Positions 18,233 through 25,875 of a DNA stretch of 64,000 nucleotides are shown here, one piece after another. Origin of the DNA: Mycolicibacterium psychrotolerans. Lineage in GTDB: Bacteria; Actinomycetota; Actinomycetes; Mycobacteriales; Mycobacteriaceae. The position numbers were made by a program, and so were the translations under genes. The notes under the pieces were generated by a model. That model ran no database searches and was not told the origin of the DNA. It was given only the letters and a program-made list of their open reading frames with translations. The stretch lies in contig NZ_AP022574.1 of NCBI RefSeq assembly GCF_010729305.1, positions 5,394,001-5,458,000 on the forward strand. Reading direction: 5' to 3'. Each line of letters starts with the position of its first letter. Position 1 is the first letter of the stretch.

Positions 18233-18940
18233 GTGTCCCACGATCATGACCACGATCACGACCGGACCGTCAAGCCGATGGTGGACGAAATCACCGACTT
18301 CGAGGTCCTCGAGATCGCGCTGCGCGAACTGTGCATCGAGAAGGGCATCTTCACCGCCGACGAGCACCGGCGGTTCACCGAGTTCGCCGAACAGATCGGT
18401 CCGACGCCGGCGGCCCGCCTGGTGGCCCGGGCGTGGCTGGACCCGGACTTCAAGCGTCTCGCGCTCACCGAACCGATGACGGCGAGCAAGGAGGTCGGCG
18501 TCGACTGGATGGAGCCCACCGGTTTCGGAACACCGAGTGATTTCACGGCTTTCGAGATCCTGGAGGACACGCCCACCGTCCACCATGTGATCGTGTGCGC
18601 GCTGTGCTCCTGCTACCCGCGGCCGATTCTGGGCAATTCACCCGAGTGGTACCGCACCCCGAATTACCGTCGGCGCCTGGTGCGCTGGCCGCGTCAGGTG
18701 CTCGCCGAATTCGGCCTGTACCTGCCCGACGACGTCGAGGTCCGGGTGCAGGATTCCAACCAGAAGCACCGCTTCATGGTGATGCCGATGCGCCCCGACG
18801 GCACCGACGGCTGGTCGGAAGACCAGCTGACCGAGATCATCACGCGCGACTGCCTGATCGGAGTGGCACTGCCCAAGCCCGGCGTCACCACCAACGTCAT
18901 CACCGATACCCGCCCGGCCCTGCACCCGATGAGCGAGTGA
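18233..18940 (+). CDS. Thiocyanate hydrolase gamma subunit (NHase-alpha fold)
   Basis: The 235-residue protein starts at GTG 18233 with a His-Asp repeat, SHDHDHDHD, then MVDEITDFEVLEIALREL. The metal motif is C122-A-L-C125-S-C127 followed by YPRPILG and TPNYRRRLVRWPRQVLAEFG, features that match the T. thioparus gamma subunit (recalled) rather than nitrile hydratase (YPWPVLG). The three Cys and two backbone amides would bind a low-spin Co(III), with two Cys oxidised after translation. Odd point: the residue after the first Cys is Ala, where cobalt enzymes have Thr and iron enzymes Ser. The His-rich N-terminus may help metal loading. The start and the small third gene complete a compact operon. 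Confidence 0.85.
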   Translation: MSHDHDHDHDRTVKPMVDEITDFEVLEIALRELCIEKGIFTADEHRRFTEFAEQIGPTPAARLVARAWLDPDFKRLALTEPMTASKEVGVDWMEPTGFGTPSDFTAFEILEDTPTVHHVIVCALCSCYPRPILGNSPEWYRTPNYRRRLVRWPRQVLAEFGLYLPDDVEVRVQDSNQKHRFMVMPMRPDGTDGWSEDQLTEIITRDCLIGVALPKPGVTTNVITDTRPALHPMSE

Positions 18941-18943
18941 CCC

Positions 18944-19279
18944 GTGGAGAGCCCAGCACTGCAGCAGATCGTCGAACGCAACCAGGTGTGGCCACGCATG
19001 GCGGCCAAGTACGGCGTCGAAAATCCGGTGCCGCCATGGAAGACCAGCCTCGACGGGCTGTGTGACGCGCTGGACCGGGCGGCGTGCGAGGCCGACCTCC
19101 CGACGTTCAAGGAGCGTCGCGACGAGGAGGACGTCCTGGTGGTCACGACGTACGCCGACCTGCCCTACCCGGAGAATCAACTTGTGGCGCTGGCGCATTC
19201 CCTGCTGGCGCGCGGCGTGATCACCGAAGCGGACCTCCAGCAGCGGATGGCTGCGATCCGCGCCCGCCTGGAGGCCTAG
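18944..19279 (+). CDS. Small NHase-beta-like protein, probable cobalt-loading activator
   Basis: This 111-residue protein begins at GTG 18944, three bases after the gamma-subunit stop, so the two are tightly coupled. Its second half, YADLPYPENQLVALAHSLLARGVITEADL, has the helical pattern of the NHase beta N-domain and of the small activator proteins (P14K/P15K type) that deliver metal to nitrile or thiocyanate hydrolases. No cysteine pair typical of a classical metallochaperone is present; there is a single Cys pair region LCDALDRAACEAD. Maturation of the neighbouring gamma subunit is the likely job, inferred from position and resemblance. It could instead be a third structural subunit. Confidence 0.68.
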   Translation: MESPALQQIVERNQVWPRMAAKYGVENPVPPWKTSLDGLCDALDRAACEADLPTFKERRDEEDVLVVTTYADLPYPENQLVALAHSLLARGVITEADLQQRMAAIRARLEA

Positions 19280-19282
19280 AGC

Positions 19283-19876
19283 TCAGGAATCGTGGCGCGG
19301 GAAGTCCAGTAGGTTGGCCCGGATGCGTGCCGCTCCGTCGCGGGCGATCGACGCGGCGGCGGCACTGGCGGGTTTGCGAGCGGCCTGGTCTTCGAAGCAC
19401 GCCACGAACTCGTCGCTGAAACCCAGCCGAGGGAATCGTTCGACCACCTGTGTCCGCACGCTCTCGGGGAAATCGTCGGGTCTGTGTCCGACGACGTCCC
19501 AACTGGTGGCGACCTGCAGCAGGTGCGACTCGGGGTCGTCTTCCGGCGACACGTCGTCGCGCATGTGCAGCACGATGATCTCCTCGGCCCTCGCCGCGCG
19601 GTCCGGCGGCCAGCCGGCCGCCAGCCCGAAGACCCACGCCAGACAGCCGCCCGCATCCTCGAAGGGCATGAGGTGGCTGTCGAACGCGCCGGTCAGACCG
19701 ATGTCGTGCAGCAGCGCCGAGACGAACAAGAGTTCGTCGTCGAATGCGATGCCGTGCGCGGCAGCATACGTCGCTCCCCACGCGTAGGACCGGAGGCAGT
19801 GATTGAGCAGCGCGGGGGTGTAGAAGCGGACACCGACTGTGCGTGCAGCCGTCGCCGCCGGTGTGTCCGGGAACAT
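19283..19876 (-). CDS. HD-domain hydrolase, cyanamide-hydratase-like
   Basis: The 197-residue protein from ATG 19876 has an HD-domain pattern: NHCLRSYAWG gives the first His, LLHDIGLTG the HD pair, and a later His (EIIVLHMRDD) with an Asp in ATSWDVVG. The arrangement resembles single-domain HD proteins of the cyanamide hydratase group, which hydrate H2N-CN to urea, more than nucleotide phosphohydrolases. That assignment is tentative. It lies tail to tail with the thiocyanate hydrolase operon (3 bp between stops), so another small C-N compound may be its substrate. Longer open frames upstream overlap the exporter gene and were not used. Confidence 0.68.
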   Translation of the reverse strand: MFPDTPAATAARTVGVRFYTPALLNHCLRSYAWGATYAAAHGIAFDDELLFVSALLHDIGLTGAFDSHLMPFEDAGGCLAWVFGLAAGWPPDRAARAEEIIVLHMRDDVSPEDDPESHLLQVATSWDVVGHRPDDFPESVRTQVVERFPRLGFSDEFVACFEDQAARKPASAAAASIARDGAARIRANLLDFPRHDS

Positions 19877-19932
19877 CACTTCAGCTTGCGCCCGCGAGCG
19901 GCCGACCGCCGCCGGATCGGCGATTCGGCGGC

Positions 19933-21360
19933 TCAGTCGGCAGAACTGAGCGCGGGTTGCCCCGGCAGTCGCGTGCTGCGGTCGGCGCGGCGGGCCTGCA
20001 GCCGGCGCCGGCGCACCTTCCACGAACTCCACTCGCCCAGCGTGACGCCGGCCGCCAGGGCCGTCCCGATCGCGAACGCGCCGAGCACCGAGGCGAATCC
20101 GAGCGCGTGCTGATCGTTGAGGATCGCGTAGATACCGTGCAGCAGGGCCAGACCGGGCAGCAGCGGCACGATGCCGGCGATCGACACCACCAGCGGCGGC
20201 GCCAGGTTGCGGCGCTCCATCAGCCGGCCGACCAGACCGATCGGCACGGCGGCCACGAACGACGCGACGACGGCGCCCAGACCGGCGCCCTGGGCCAGCA
20301 GGAACGCGATGGTGCCCGCCGCGCCACCGAAGGCAGCGGCGATCGCCGCCGAGCGTTCCGCGTAGCAGGCCAAGGCGTATGCGGCCGCACTGGCCGCGCC
20401 GAACGCGACGCGAGCCGGGAACTCGGCCAACGCCGGCGGAGCGTGCGCGTCGATGGCGACGAACGGCGCCCCGAAGCGGTTGGCGAGATGCAGCACCAGC
20501 GCGACGCCGGCGATCGTCGCGCCGGTCATCATGACCAGTTCGAAGAACCGGCCGGCCGCGGTCACGGGCGCGCCGCTGATGACGTCGCCGACGGAGCCGA
20601 CGAGTGACAGCCCGGCCAGCAGCACGACGAGGCCGGCGGCGATGGCCACGGTCGGTTCGAAGTGGATGCCCAGTCGGGGGCTGAGCCAGTACAGGATGAT
20701 CGGCGGCGCCGCTGCGATCGCCCCGCCGACGGCGTACTGGAAGAAGAACGGGAGGCCGTGCCGGTTGAGCCGGCGGTTCACCCGGTCGATCGTCATCGTG
20801 CTCAGCGCGCTGACGACGCACCCTAACCAACTCGCGCCGAGGGTGCCGGCGGTGGCGAACGCGAGCGCGCCCCAGGCGAGCGTCGCGATCCAGCGCCGAT
20901 AGGGATGGGGCGCGGTGATGATGGTGTCGAGTTCGGTGCGGGCCTCCGACGGGGAGATCTCGCCGGCCCGGATCTTGCCGATCAGCCGGTCGACAGCGGC
21001 CAGCCGGCTGAAGTCGATGGAGCGGGACTGCACGATGTGCAGCGTGCTGACCGGGGACGACGGCCCGCGGTAGGCGGCAACGTGGATCGTCGTGTTGATG
21101 ACGTCGACCTCGCAGCGGTCGACGCCGTAGGCGGCGGCGATCGCGGTGACCTGATCCATCGTGGCGGTGGCGGGTGTTCCGGACGCCATCAGGAGGGCGC
21201 CGACGTTTCCGGCCAGATCGAGAACTTCGCCGACGCGCGCGTAGTAGCCCTCGTCGGCCTCCGTGTCCGACAACGCGATGCGCGGTAGAGCGCCGGTCGG
21301 CGGATCGGTCTCCCGAATGATGCGGCTCAGGATTCCGCGCTGACGTGGCTGCGCGCCCAC
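19933..21360 (-). CDS. ThrE-family threonine/serine exporter
   Basis: The 475-residue protein has the bipartite ThrE/DUF1212-DUF3815 plan. The N-terminal cytoplasmic part (about 25-165) includes GVDRCEVDVINTTIHVAA, followed by about ten hydrophobic segments from residue 175 to 440 (for example WIATLAWGALAFATAGTL). The family exports small neutral amino acids with the proton gradient (Corynebacterium ThrE). The start is GTG 21360; no strong ribosome-binding site decides it. A 26-bp palindrome lies 47 bp upstream and reappears before an EamA exporter at 62.8 kb, which suggests shared control. Confidence 0.85.
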   Translation of the reverse strand: MGAQPRQRGILSRIIRETDPPTGALPRIALSDTEADEGYYARVGEVLDLAGNVGALLMASGTPATATMDQVTAIAAAYGVDRCEVDVINTTIHVAAYRGPSSPVSTLHIVQSRSIDFSRLAAVDRLIGKIRAGEISPSEARTELDTIITAPHPYRRWIATLAWGALAFATAGTLGASWLGCVVSALSTMTIDRVNRRLNRHGLPFFFQYAVGGAIAAAPPIILYWLSPRLGIHFEPTVAIAAGLVVLLAGLSLVGSVGDVISGAPVTAAGRFFELVMMTGATIAGVALVLHLANRFGAPFVAIDAHAPPALAEFPARVAFGAASAAAYALACYAERSAAIAAAFGGAAGTIAFLLAQGAGLGAVVASFVAAVPIGLVGRLMERRNLAPPLVVSIAGIVPLLPGLALLHGIYAILNDQHALGFASVLGAFAIGTALAAGVTLGEWSSWKVRRRRLQARRADRSTRLPGQPALSSAD

Positions 21361-21406
21361 GGCTGTGCCCCTCTTCCCTTTCTCGGATTCACTCAGCCTT
21401 CGCGGT

Positions 21407-21432
21407 CATGAGCAAAACCTATTTTACTCATG
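21407..21432. promoter_or_regulatory. 26-bp palindrome, copy A, upstream of the ThrE exporter
   Basis: Left arm CATGAGCAAAA and right arm TTTTACTCATG flank the centre CCTA; the arms pair with a single mismatch. The site is 47 bp upstream of the exporter GTG. The same-length element at 62812-62837 shares 21 of 26 positions, including the 12-mer ATTTTACTCATG. The AT-rich arms stand out in this GC-rich DNA. It is most likely a repressor site, with the CGNR protein at 62230-62781 as candidate binder. Confidence 0.6.
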
Positions 21433-21480
21433 GCAGCTGCGTTGACCAGGCCTCTCGGGGGTGAGAGTGGGCACACCAGG

Positions 21481-21858
21481 TCAGGGGACGCGGACCCAGG
21501 GCTGGCAGTTGTGCGACTCGAAGGATTGCACCGTCGGGTTGATGTTCGCGTACATCGGGCCGATAGACATGTTGGTCGCGACGACATGTGCCTTGTCCGG
21601 ACCCGGCGTGCTGTAGCTGAACCACAGGCACATCGAGTCCTGGGTGGGCACGTCGTTGATCCACACCCCGAACGTCGAGGCAGTGCCGTCGGTGCGGTAG
21701 AGACCGAGTCCGACGTCGCGTCCGACGACGAAGAACCCCTCGCCGGGGATCGGATCCATCGGCTGAGCGTGGGCCTGCGCGGCGGGCGCGACGGAGATCA
21801 GGCCGGCGACGAGCCAGACGGAGACGAGCCAGACGGATGTGACCCGTTGCCTCCTCAT
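21481..21858 (-). CDS. Small secreted protein of unknown function
   Basis: The 125-residue product has a clear Sec signal peptide: MRRQR, a hydrophobic core TSVWLVSVWLVAGLISVAP, and a likely cleavage after AQAHA near residue 31. The mature part of about 94 residues is globular-looking with two cysteines (DSMCLWF and SHNCQPW) that could form a disulfide. No catalytic motif or lipobox was recognised. Such small exported proteins are common in mycobacteria. It shares the strand with the exporter downstream, about 120 bp away, with copy A of the palindrome between them. Confidence 0.72.
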   Translation of the reverse strand: MRRQRVTSVWLVSVWLVAGLISVAPAAQAHAQPMDPIPGEGFFVVGRDVGLGLYRTDGTASTFGVWINDVPTQDSMCLWFSYSTPGPDKAHVVATNMSIGPMYANINPTVQSFESHNCQPWVRVP

Positions 21859-21930
21859 GGCCGCAGCGTAGGCCTTTCCGCAGCGGCTGAGGCGCAGATG
21901 AAGGAGGATCCTGGACTGGCGCGGTGGGAA

Positions 21931-23340
21931 TCAGCTGTAGCAGTAGGAATCCGACGAAGCGTCGCCACCCTGTAGCCGGATTTGGTGTACCCGCAGGCCG
22001 CGGAACTCCTCGCCGTGCGGGAAGAAGTTCTCGTCGATGCTGAGCCCGCCGTCAGGATCGGCGTCGAGCTTGGCCATCCACGCGCCAACGCCGTCAGGGT
22101 AGAACTGGTCGTCCCATGCCCCATACAGCGAGTTGGTGAAGTACACCCGCTTCCCGTCGCGGCTGACTTCGACCATCTGCGGGCCTCCTGACAGCGGCAT
22201 ATCAGGCATCGCGGGATGCGGTGCGCGGTCAACGATGCCGCCGAGCCGCACCGAGCCCACTTGCTTCGGGTTTGCGGGGTCTGACACGTCGAACTGTTTC
22301 ATCTCACCGGTACCCCAGCACGACACGTACAAGAACCGGTCGTCGACCGACAGGTCGATGTCGGTGATGAGCGGCGGCACCGCGGCAAACGGCTTGAGTG
22401 CGGGAGGCAGCAGGTCTGGGTCGGCGGGTTCGGGCGGGATGGTGATGACCTTCTCGGCCGTCCACTCGTCCTCGTCGCGGAACCAGCGCCAGATCGAGCC
22501 GGACAGGTCCTCAGTGGAAATCACCACGCCGACAAAGCCCCAGGTCGCCTCCGGGTCGTGGGATGGGCGCACCTCCAATGCCATCTGGTGTTGTGCGCCC
22601 AGGTCGACGCGCTGCACGTGCTCGCCCTTGGCAAGGTTCCAGAAGTGGATGGCGTGGCCGTACTTCTGGCCGAGCAACAATTCCGGCACGATGCCGTTCT
22701 CGATCATCGAGGGGCTGCCCCACTCGCTGGAGATCAGCACGTTCTGGTTGAGGTGCCACCACGCGTCGTAGTGGAAGTGCTGCGGTCCGCGGTCGGTCTC
22801 CCAGGCACGCAACACGTCGAATGTCGCGTGGTCGAGCAGGGCGATGCCGCCCGGTCCGTCATCGTTGCCCTCAGCACCCCCGAGGCAGGTCAGGAATACG
22901 CCGTCTGGTCCGCAGTGAAGGGTGTGCGGACGCGAGTATCCGGCGTTCTGGGACAGGGTCTTGCCGTCGATCGTCTTGATGAGCGTCGGGTTGCGTAGGT
23001 CCGGCTGGGTGTCGAACACGTTGATGTTGGACGATCGCAGTCCGGGAACCAGTAGGTAGCGGCGCTCGAGCGCGTGCATGTCGTGGCCCTCGTGCTTGAG
23101 GGCGCTGCTGCAGGCGTTCCAACCAAAGTGATGAACCTCGTCGCCGCGGCCCGGGAGGTCGGTCCAGCCGACCACCCGCCCGTAGCTGTCAGACGTCGGA
23201 TTCACATCGATGACGGTCACCGCGTCGTGCTTCTGTGCAGCGCGGTCGAAGGCCACCACGTACGCGAGCTGCTCGCCGGGAGCGGCCGCCGCCTCCGCAG
23301 CGGTCCGGTAGAACGTGGGATCGATCGACGGTTGAGCCAT
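21931..23340 (-). CDS. SBP56 family protein, probable methanethiol oxidase
   Basis: The ATG at 23340, with GGGAGG a few bases upstream, gives 469 residues (MAQPSIDPTFYRT). The protein is the selenium-binding/methanethiol oxidase beta-propeller: DEVHHFGWNACSSA, RPHTLHCGPDGVFLTCLGG, HFHYDAWWHLNQNVLISSEWG and SGGPQMVEVSRDGKRVYFTNS. Bacterial members are copper enzymes oxidising methanethiol to formaldehyde, H2S and H2O2. In the CSSC motif of the animal proteins the second Cys is Ala here (CSSA), while the first is kept. No signal peptide is visible, unlike some methylotroph enzymes. It ends the inserted block next to groEL1. Confidence 0.88.
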   Translation of the reverse strand: MAQPSIDPTFYRTAAEAAAAPGEQLAYVVAFDRAAQKHDAVTVIDVNPTSDSYGRVVGWTDLPGRGDEVHHFGWNACSSALKHEGHDMHALERRYLLVPGLRSSNINVFDTQPDLRNPTLIKTIDGKTLSQNAGYSRPHTLHCGPDGVFLTCLGGAEGNDDGPGGIALLDHATFDVLRAWETDRGPQHFHYDAWWHLNQNVLISSEWGSPSMIENGIVPELLLGQKYGHAIHFWNLAKGEHVQRVDLGAQHQMALEVRPSHDPEATWGFVGVVISTEDLSGSIWRWFRDEDEWTAEKVITIPPEPADPDLLPPALKPFAAVPPLITDIDLSVDDRFLYVSCWGTGEMKQFDVSDPANPKQVGSVRLGGIVDRAPHPAMPDMPLSGGPQMVEVSRDGKRVYFTNSLYGAWDDQFYPDGVGAWMAKLDADPDGGLSIDENFFPHGEEFRGLRVHQIRLQGGDASSDSYCYS

Positions 23341-23528
23341 GTGATGACCTCCCGACTGGGCCCCTAATGCTCCAGGACAAGCCGTACGCAACTAGATCTG
23401 ACTGCCGTGAAATCGTAGTCTCGGGTCGCACGTCGGGTCCACCATTCGCCAATTTGGGGAGGGCGGGTCGTTGCCAAGAAAGACCTGTGAGGGCTTCCCA
23501 CATCGATTCTCACGCATTGTGAGACGAG

Positions 23529-23557
23529 AGCGCCCCCGGCTGGAAACCGGGGGCGCT
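23529..23557 (-). terminator. Terminator after groEL1
   Basis: AGCGCCCCCGG (23529-23539) and CCGGGGGCGCT (23547-23557) form a perfect 11-bp GC stem with a 7-base loop, 14 bp beyond the groEL1 stop. It lacks a long U-tract, like many mycobacterial terminators, and isolates the groES-groEL1 transcript from the SBP56 gene. Confidence 0.8.
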
Positions 23558-23571
23558 CCGCACGTGCTCGC

Positions 23572-25203
23572 CTAGTGGTGGTGGTGCCCATGACCGTGGC
23601 CGTGGCCATGGCCGTCGTCGGCCGCCTCGGCCGGCTTGTCGACGACAGCGGTCTCGGTGGTCAGGATCATCCGCGCCACCGACGCAGCGTTGACGACCGC
23701 CGAACGGGTCACCTTGACGGGGTCGACGACACCGTCGGCGATCAGGTCGCCGAACTCCAGCGTCGCCGCGTTGAAGCCCTGCCCCGCCGGGAGCTGCGAG
23801 ACCTTGTTCACCACGACCGAGCCGTCCAGCCCGGCGTTGGTGGCGATCCAGTACAGCGGCGATGCCAGCGCGGCGGCGAACACGTCGACGCCGAGCGCCT
23901 CGTCTCCCTTGAGTTCCTTGCGGAGCGCGTCGAGGGCGCTGCGAGCCTGCACCAGTGCGGCACCGCCACCGACGACGATGCCCTCCTCGACGGCAGCCTT
24001 GGCGGCAGAAACGGCGTCCTCGACGGCCTCCTTGCGCTTCTTGAGGTCCGTCTCGGTGGCCGCGCCGACCTTGATGACGGCGACGCCGCCGGCCAGCTTG
24101 GCCAGCCGCTCCTCGAGCTTCTCGCGATCCCAGTCGGAATCGGATGCCTCGATCTCGGAGCGCAGCTGCGCCTTGCGGCCCTCGATGGCCTCCTGGGTTC
24201 CGCCACCGTCGACGATCACGGTGCTGTCCTTGTCGACGACGACCCGGCGCGCGGTGCCGAGCACCTCGAGGCCGACGTCGCGCAGCACCAGACCGACGTC
24301 CGGGTTGACGACCTGACCGCCGGTGACGACCGCGAGATCGTCGAGGAACGCCTTGCGACGGTCACCGAAGAACGGCGCCTTGACCGCGACGGCCTTGAGC
24401 GTCTTGCGGATGGCGTTGACCACGAGCGTCGACAGGGCCTCGCCCTCGACGTCTTCGGCGACGATCAGCAGCGGCTTGCCTGCCTCGGCGACCTTCTCCA
24501 GCAGCGGCAGCAGATCGGGCAGCGAGCTGATCTTCTCGCGGTGCAGCAGCACCACCGCATCCTCGAGAACCGCTTCCTGCGAATCGAAGTCGGTGACGAA
24601 GTAGGCCGAGACGAAGCCCTTGTCGAAGCCGACGCCCTCGGTGATCTCCAGTTCGGTGTTCAGCGTCGAGGACTCCTCGACGGTGACGACGCCGTCGGTG
24701 CCGACCTTGGTCATGGCCTCGCCGACCAACTCGCCGACCTGCTCGTCGCGCGACGACACAGTCGCGACTTGGGCGATGGACTTCTTGTCCTTGACGGGAG
24801 TGGACGCGGCCAGCAGGGCCTCGGACACGGCGTCGGCGGCCTTGCTGATGCCCGACCCGAGTGCGATCGGGTTCGCGCCGGCGGCCACGTTGCGCAGGCC
24901 GGCCCTCACGAGCGCCTGCGCCAGCACGGTGGCGGTCGTGGTGCCGTCGCCGGCAACGTCGTTGGTCTTGGTGGCGACCGACTTGACCAGTTGGGCGCCC
25001 AGATTCTCGAACGGATCCTCGAGATCGATCTCGCGGGCGATCGTCACACCGTCGTTGGTGACGGTCGGACCGCCGAAGGCTTTGGCGAGCACCACGTGGC
25101 GACCGCGGGGACCCAGCGTCACCTTGACCGCGTCGGCGAGCTTGTCGACGCCGACTTCCATGGCGCGACGCGCGGTTTCGTTGAACTCAATTTGCTTGCT
25201 CAT
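23572..25203 (-). CDS. groEL1: Chaperonin GroEL1 (Cpn60) with His-rich tail
   Basis: The 543-residue chaperonin is complete, with the ATP-binding motif GDGTTTATVLAQ near residues 85-97 and GGGAALVQA near 412. The C-terminus ends DDGHGHGHGHGHHHH, the histidine-rich tail that distinguishes mycobacterial GroEL1 from the housekeeping GroEL2 (GGM tail). It follows groES on the same strand, as in Rv3418c-Rv3417c. GroEL1 has roles in mycolate synthesis in biofilms and in copper tolerance in studied mycobacteria (family knowledge). Heat-shock control is expected through the CIRCE element before groES. Confidence 0.97.
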   Translation of the reverse strand: MSKQIEFNETARRAMEVGVDKLADAVKVTLGPRGRHVVLAKAFGGPTVTNDGVTIAREIDLEDPFENLGAQLVKSVATKTNDVAGDGTTTATVLAQALVRAGLRNVAAGANPIALGSGISKAADAVSEALLAASTPVKDKKSIAQVATVSSRDEQVGELVGEAMTKVGTDGVVTVEESSTLNTELEITEGVGFDKGFVSAYFVTDFDSQEAVLEDAVVLLHREKISSLPDLLPLLEKVAEAGKPLLIVAEDVEGEALSTLVVNAIRKTLKAVAVKAPFFGDRRKAFLDDLAVVTGGQVVNPDVGLVLRDVGLEVLGTARRVVVDKDSTVIVDGGGTQEAIEGRKAQLRSEIEASDSDWDREKLEERLAKLAGGVAVIKVGAATETDLKKRKEAVEDAVSAAKAAVEEGIVVGGGAALVQARSALDALRKELKGDEALGVDVFAAALASPLYWIATNAGLDGSVVVNKVSQLPAGQGFNAATLEFGDLIADGVVDPVKVTRSAVVNAASVARMILTTETAVVDKPAEAADDGHGHGHGHGHHHH

Positions 25204-25292
25204 TGGTTTCTTTCCCTAAAGGCGGGTATGACGCGCACCGCCCCGGACATCACCCGCGCGTGCGGGAACGTCCGGGGCGGAACACGATTCGA

Positions 25293-25595
25293 CTACTTGG
25301 AGACGACAGCCAGCACGTCGCGGGCCGAGAGGATCAGGTACTCCTCGCCGTTGTACTTGATCTCGGTGCCGCCGTACTTGCTGTAGATGACGACGTCGCC
25401 CTCCGACACGTCCAGAGGAATCCGCTTCTCGCCATCCTCATCCCAGCGGCCGGGGCCAACTGCGACGACGGTGCCTTCCTGCGGCTTCTCCTTGGCGGTG
25501 TCGGGGATGACCAGACCGGAAGCGGTCGTGGTCTCGGCCTCGTTGGCCTGAACGAGGATCTTGTCCTCGAGTGGCTTGATGTTCACGCTCGCCAC
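25293..25595 (-). CDS. groES: Co-chaperonin GroES (Cpn10)
   Basis: The 100-residue protein starts MASVNIKPLEDKILVQ and contains the mobile loop EAETTTASGLVIPDTAKEKP and the roof hairpin VGPGRWDEDGEKR, all standard for Cpn10. It caps the GroEL ring. The promoter lies in the 100 bp between its start and the CIRCE palindrome. groEL1 follows after 89 bp in the same operon. Confidence 0.97.
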   Translation of the reverse strand: MASVNIKPLEDKILVQANEAETTTASGLVIPDTAKEKPQEGTVVAVGPGRWDEDGEKRIPLDVSEGDVVIYSKYGGTEIKYNGEEYLILSARDVLAVVSK

Positions 25596-25695
25596 GATGG
25601 AGCCCCTTCACTGATGTAGGTGTGTGTACTCGGTGACCGGTGTCCGCCCCCGCGCCGTCGTCGCGGGTGTCGACACGGGGAGGTCCGGTTGCCAC

Positions 25696-25722
25696 CTAGC
25701 ACTCTATACACGCGAGTGCTAG
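25696..25722. promoter_or_regulatory. CIRCE element (HrcA operator)
   Basis: CTAGCACTC (25696-25704), a 9-bp spacer and GAGTGCTAG (25714-25722) form a perfect inverted repeat matching the CIRCE consensus TTAGCACTC-N9-GAGTGCTAA apart from the outermost bases. It lies about 100 bp upstream of groES and should be bound by the heat-shock repressor HrcA. Confidence 0.93.
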
Positions 25723-25787
25723 GTCCTCAAGGCTCATGGGCCACCAGTACGCCAAGAGCGAAAGTCGGCGGGGCTGAGCTGCGGCGA

Positions 25788-25833
25788 TGCCGGTTATCCA
25801 CAGGCCCTTCGGAGAGTGCCGGTTATCCACAGG
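25788..25833. repeat. Two direct repeats containing DnaA-box-like TTATCCACA
   Basis: The 17-mer TGCCGGTTATCCACAGG occurs at 25788-25804 and again at 25817-25833, a 29-bp period. Each copy contains TTATCCACA, identical to the E. coli DnaA-box consensus. The pair lies between the CIRCE element and the 13E12 gene. It may be a DnaA titration or control site, or part of the mobile history of the 13E12 gene; there is no replication gene nearby to suggest an origin. Confidence 0.6.
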
Positions 25834-25875
25834 ACGAAAACTCTTTTCCCCGCAGCGCACTGCGCCCACCTAGAG

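Noticed and set aside
19877..20830. Upstream extension of the HD-domain frame
   Set aside because: Overlaps the ThrE-family exporter in another frame of the same strand; the HD domain begins normally at ATG 19876.
23364..23609. 81-codon minus-strand frame upstream of the SBP56 gene
   Set aside because: Contains the groEL1 terminator and overlaps the groEL1 3' end; no ribosome-binding site.
23575..25386. 603-codon frame opposite groEL1
   Set aside because: Antisense to a highly conserved gene, no domain recognised.
25788..25833. Replication origin from paired DnaA boxes
   Set aside because: Only two boxes, no AT-rich unwinding element and no dnaA, dnaN or rpmH nearby.
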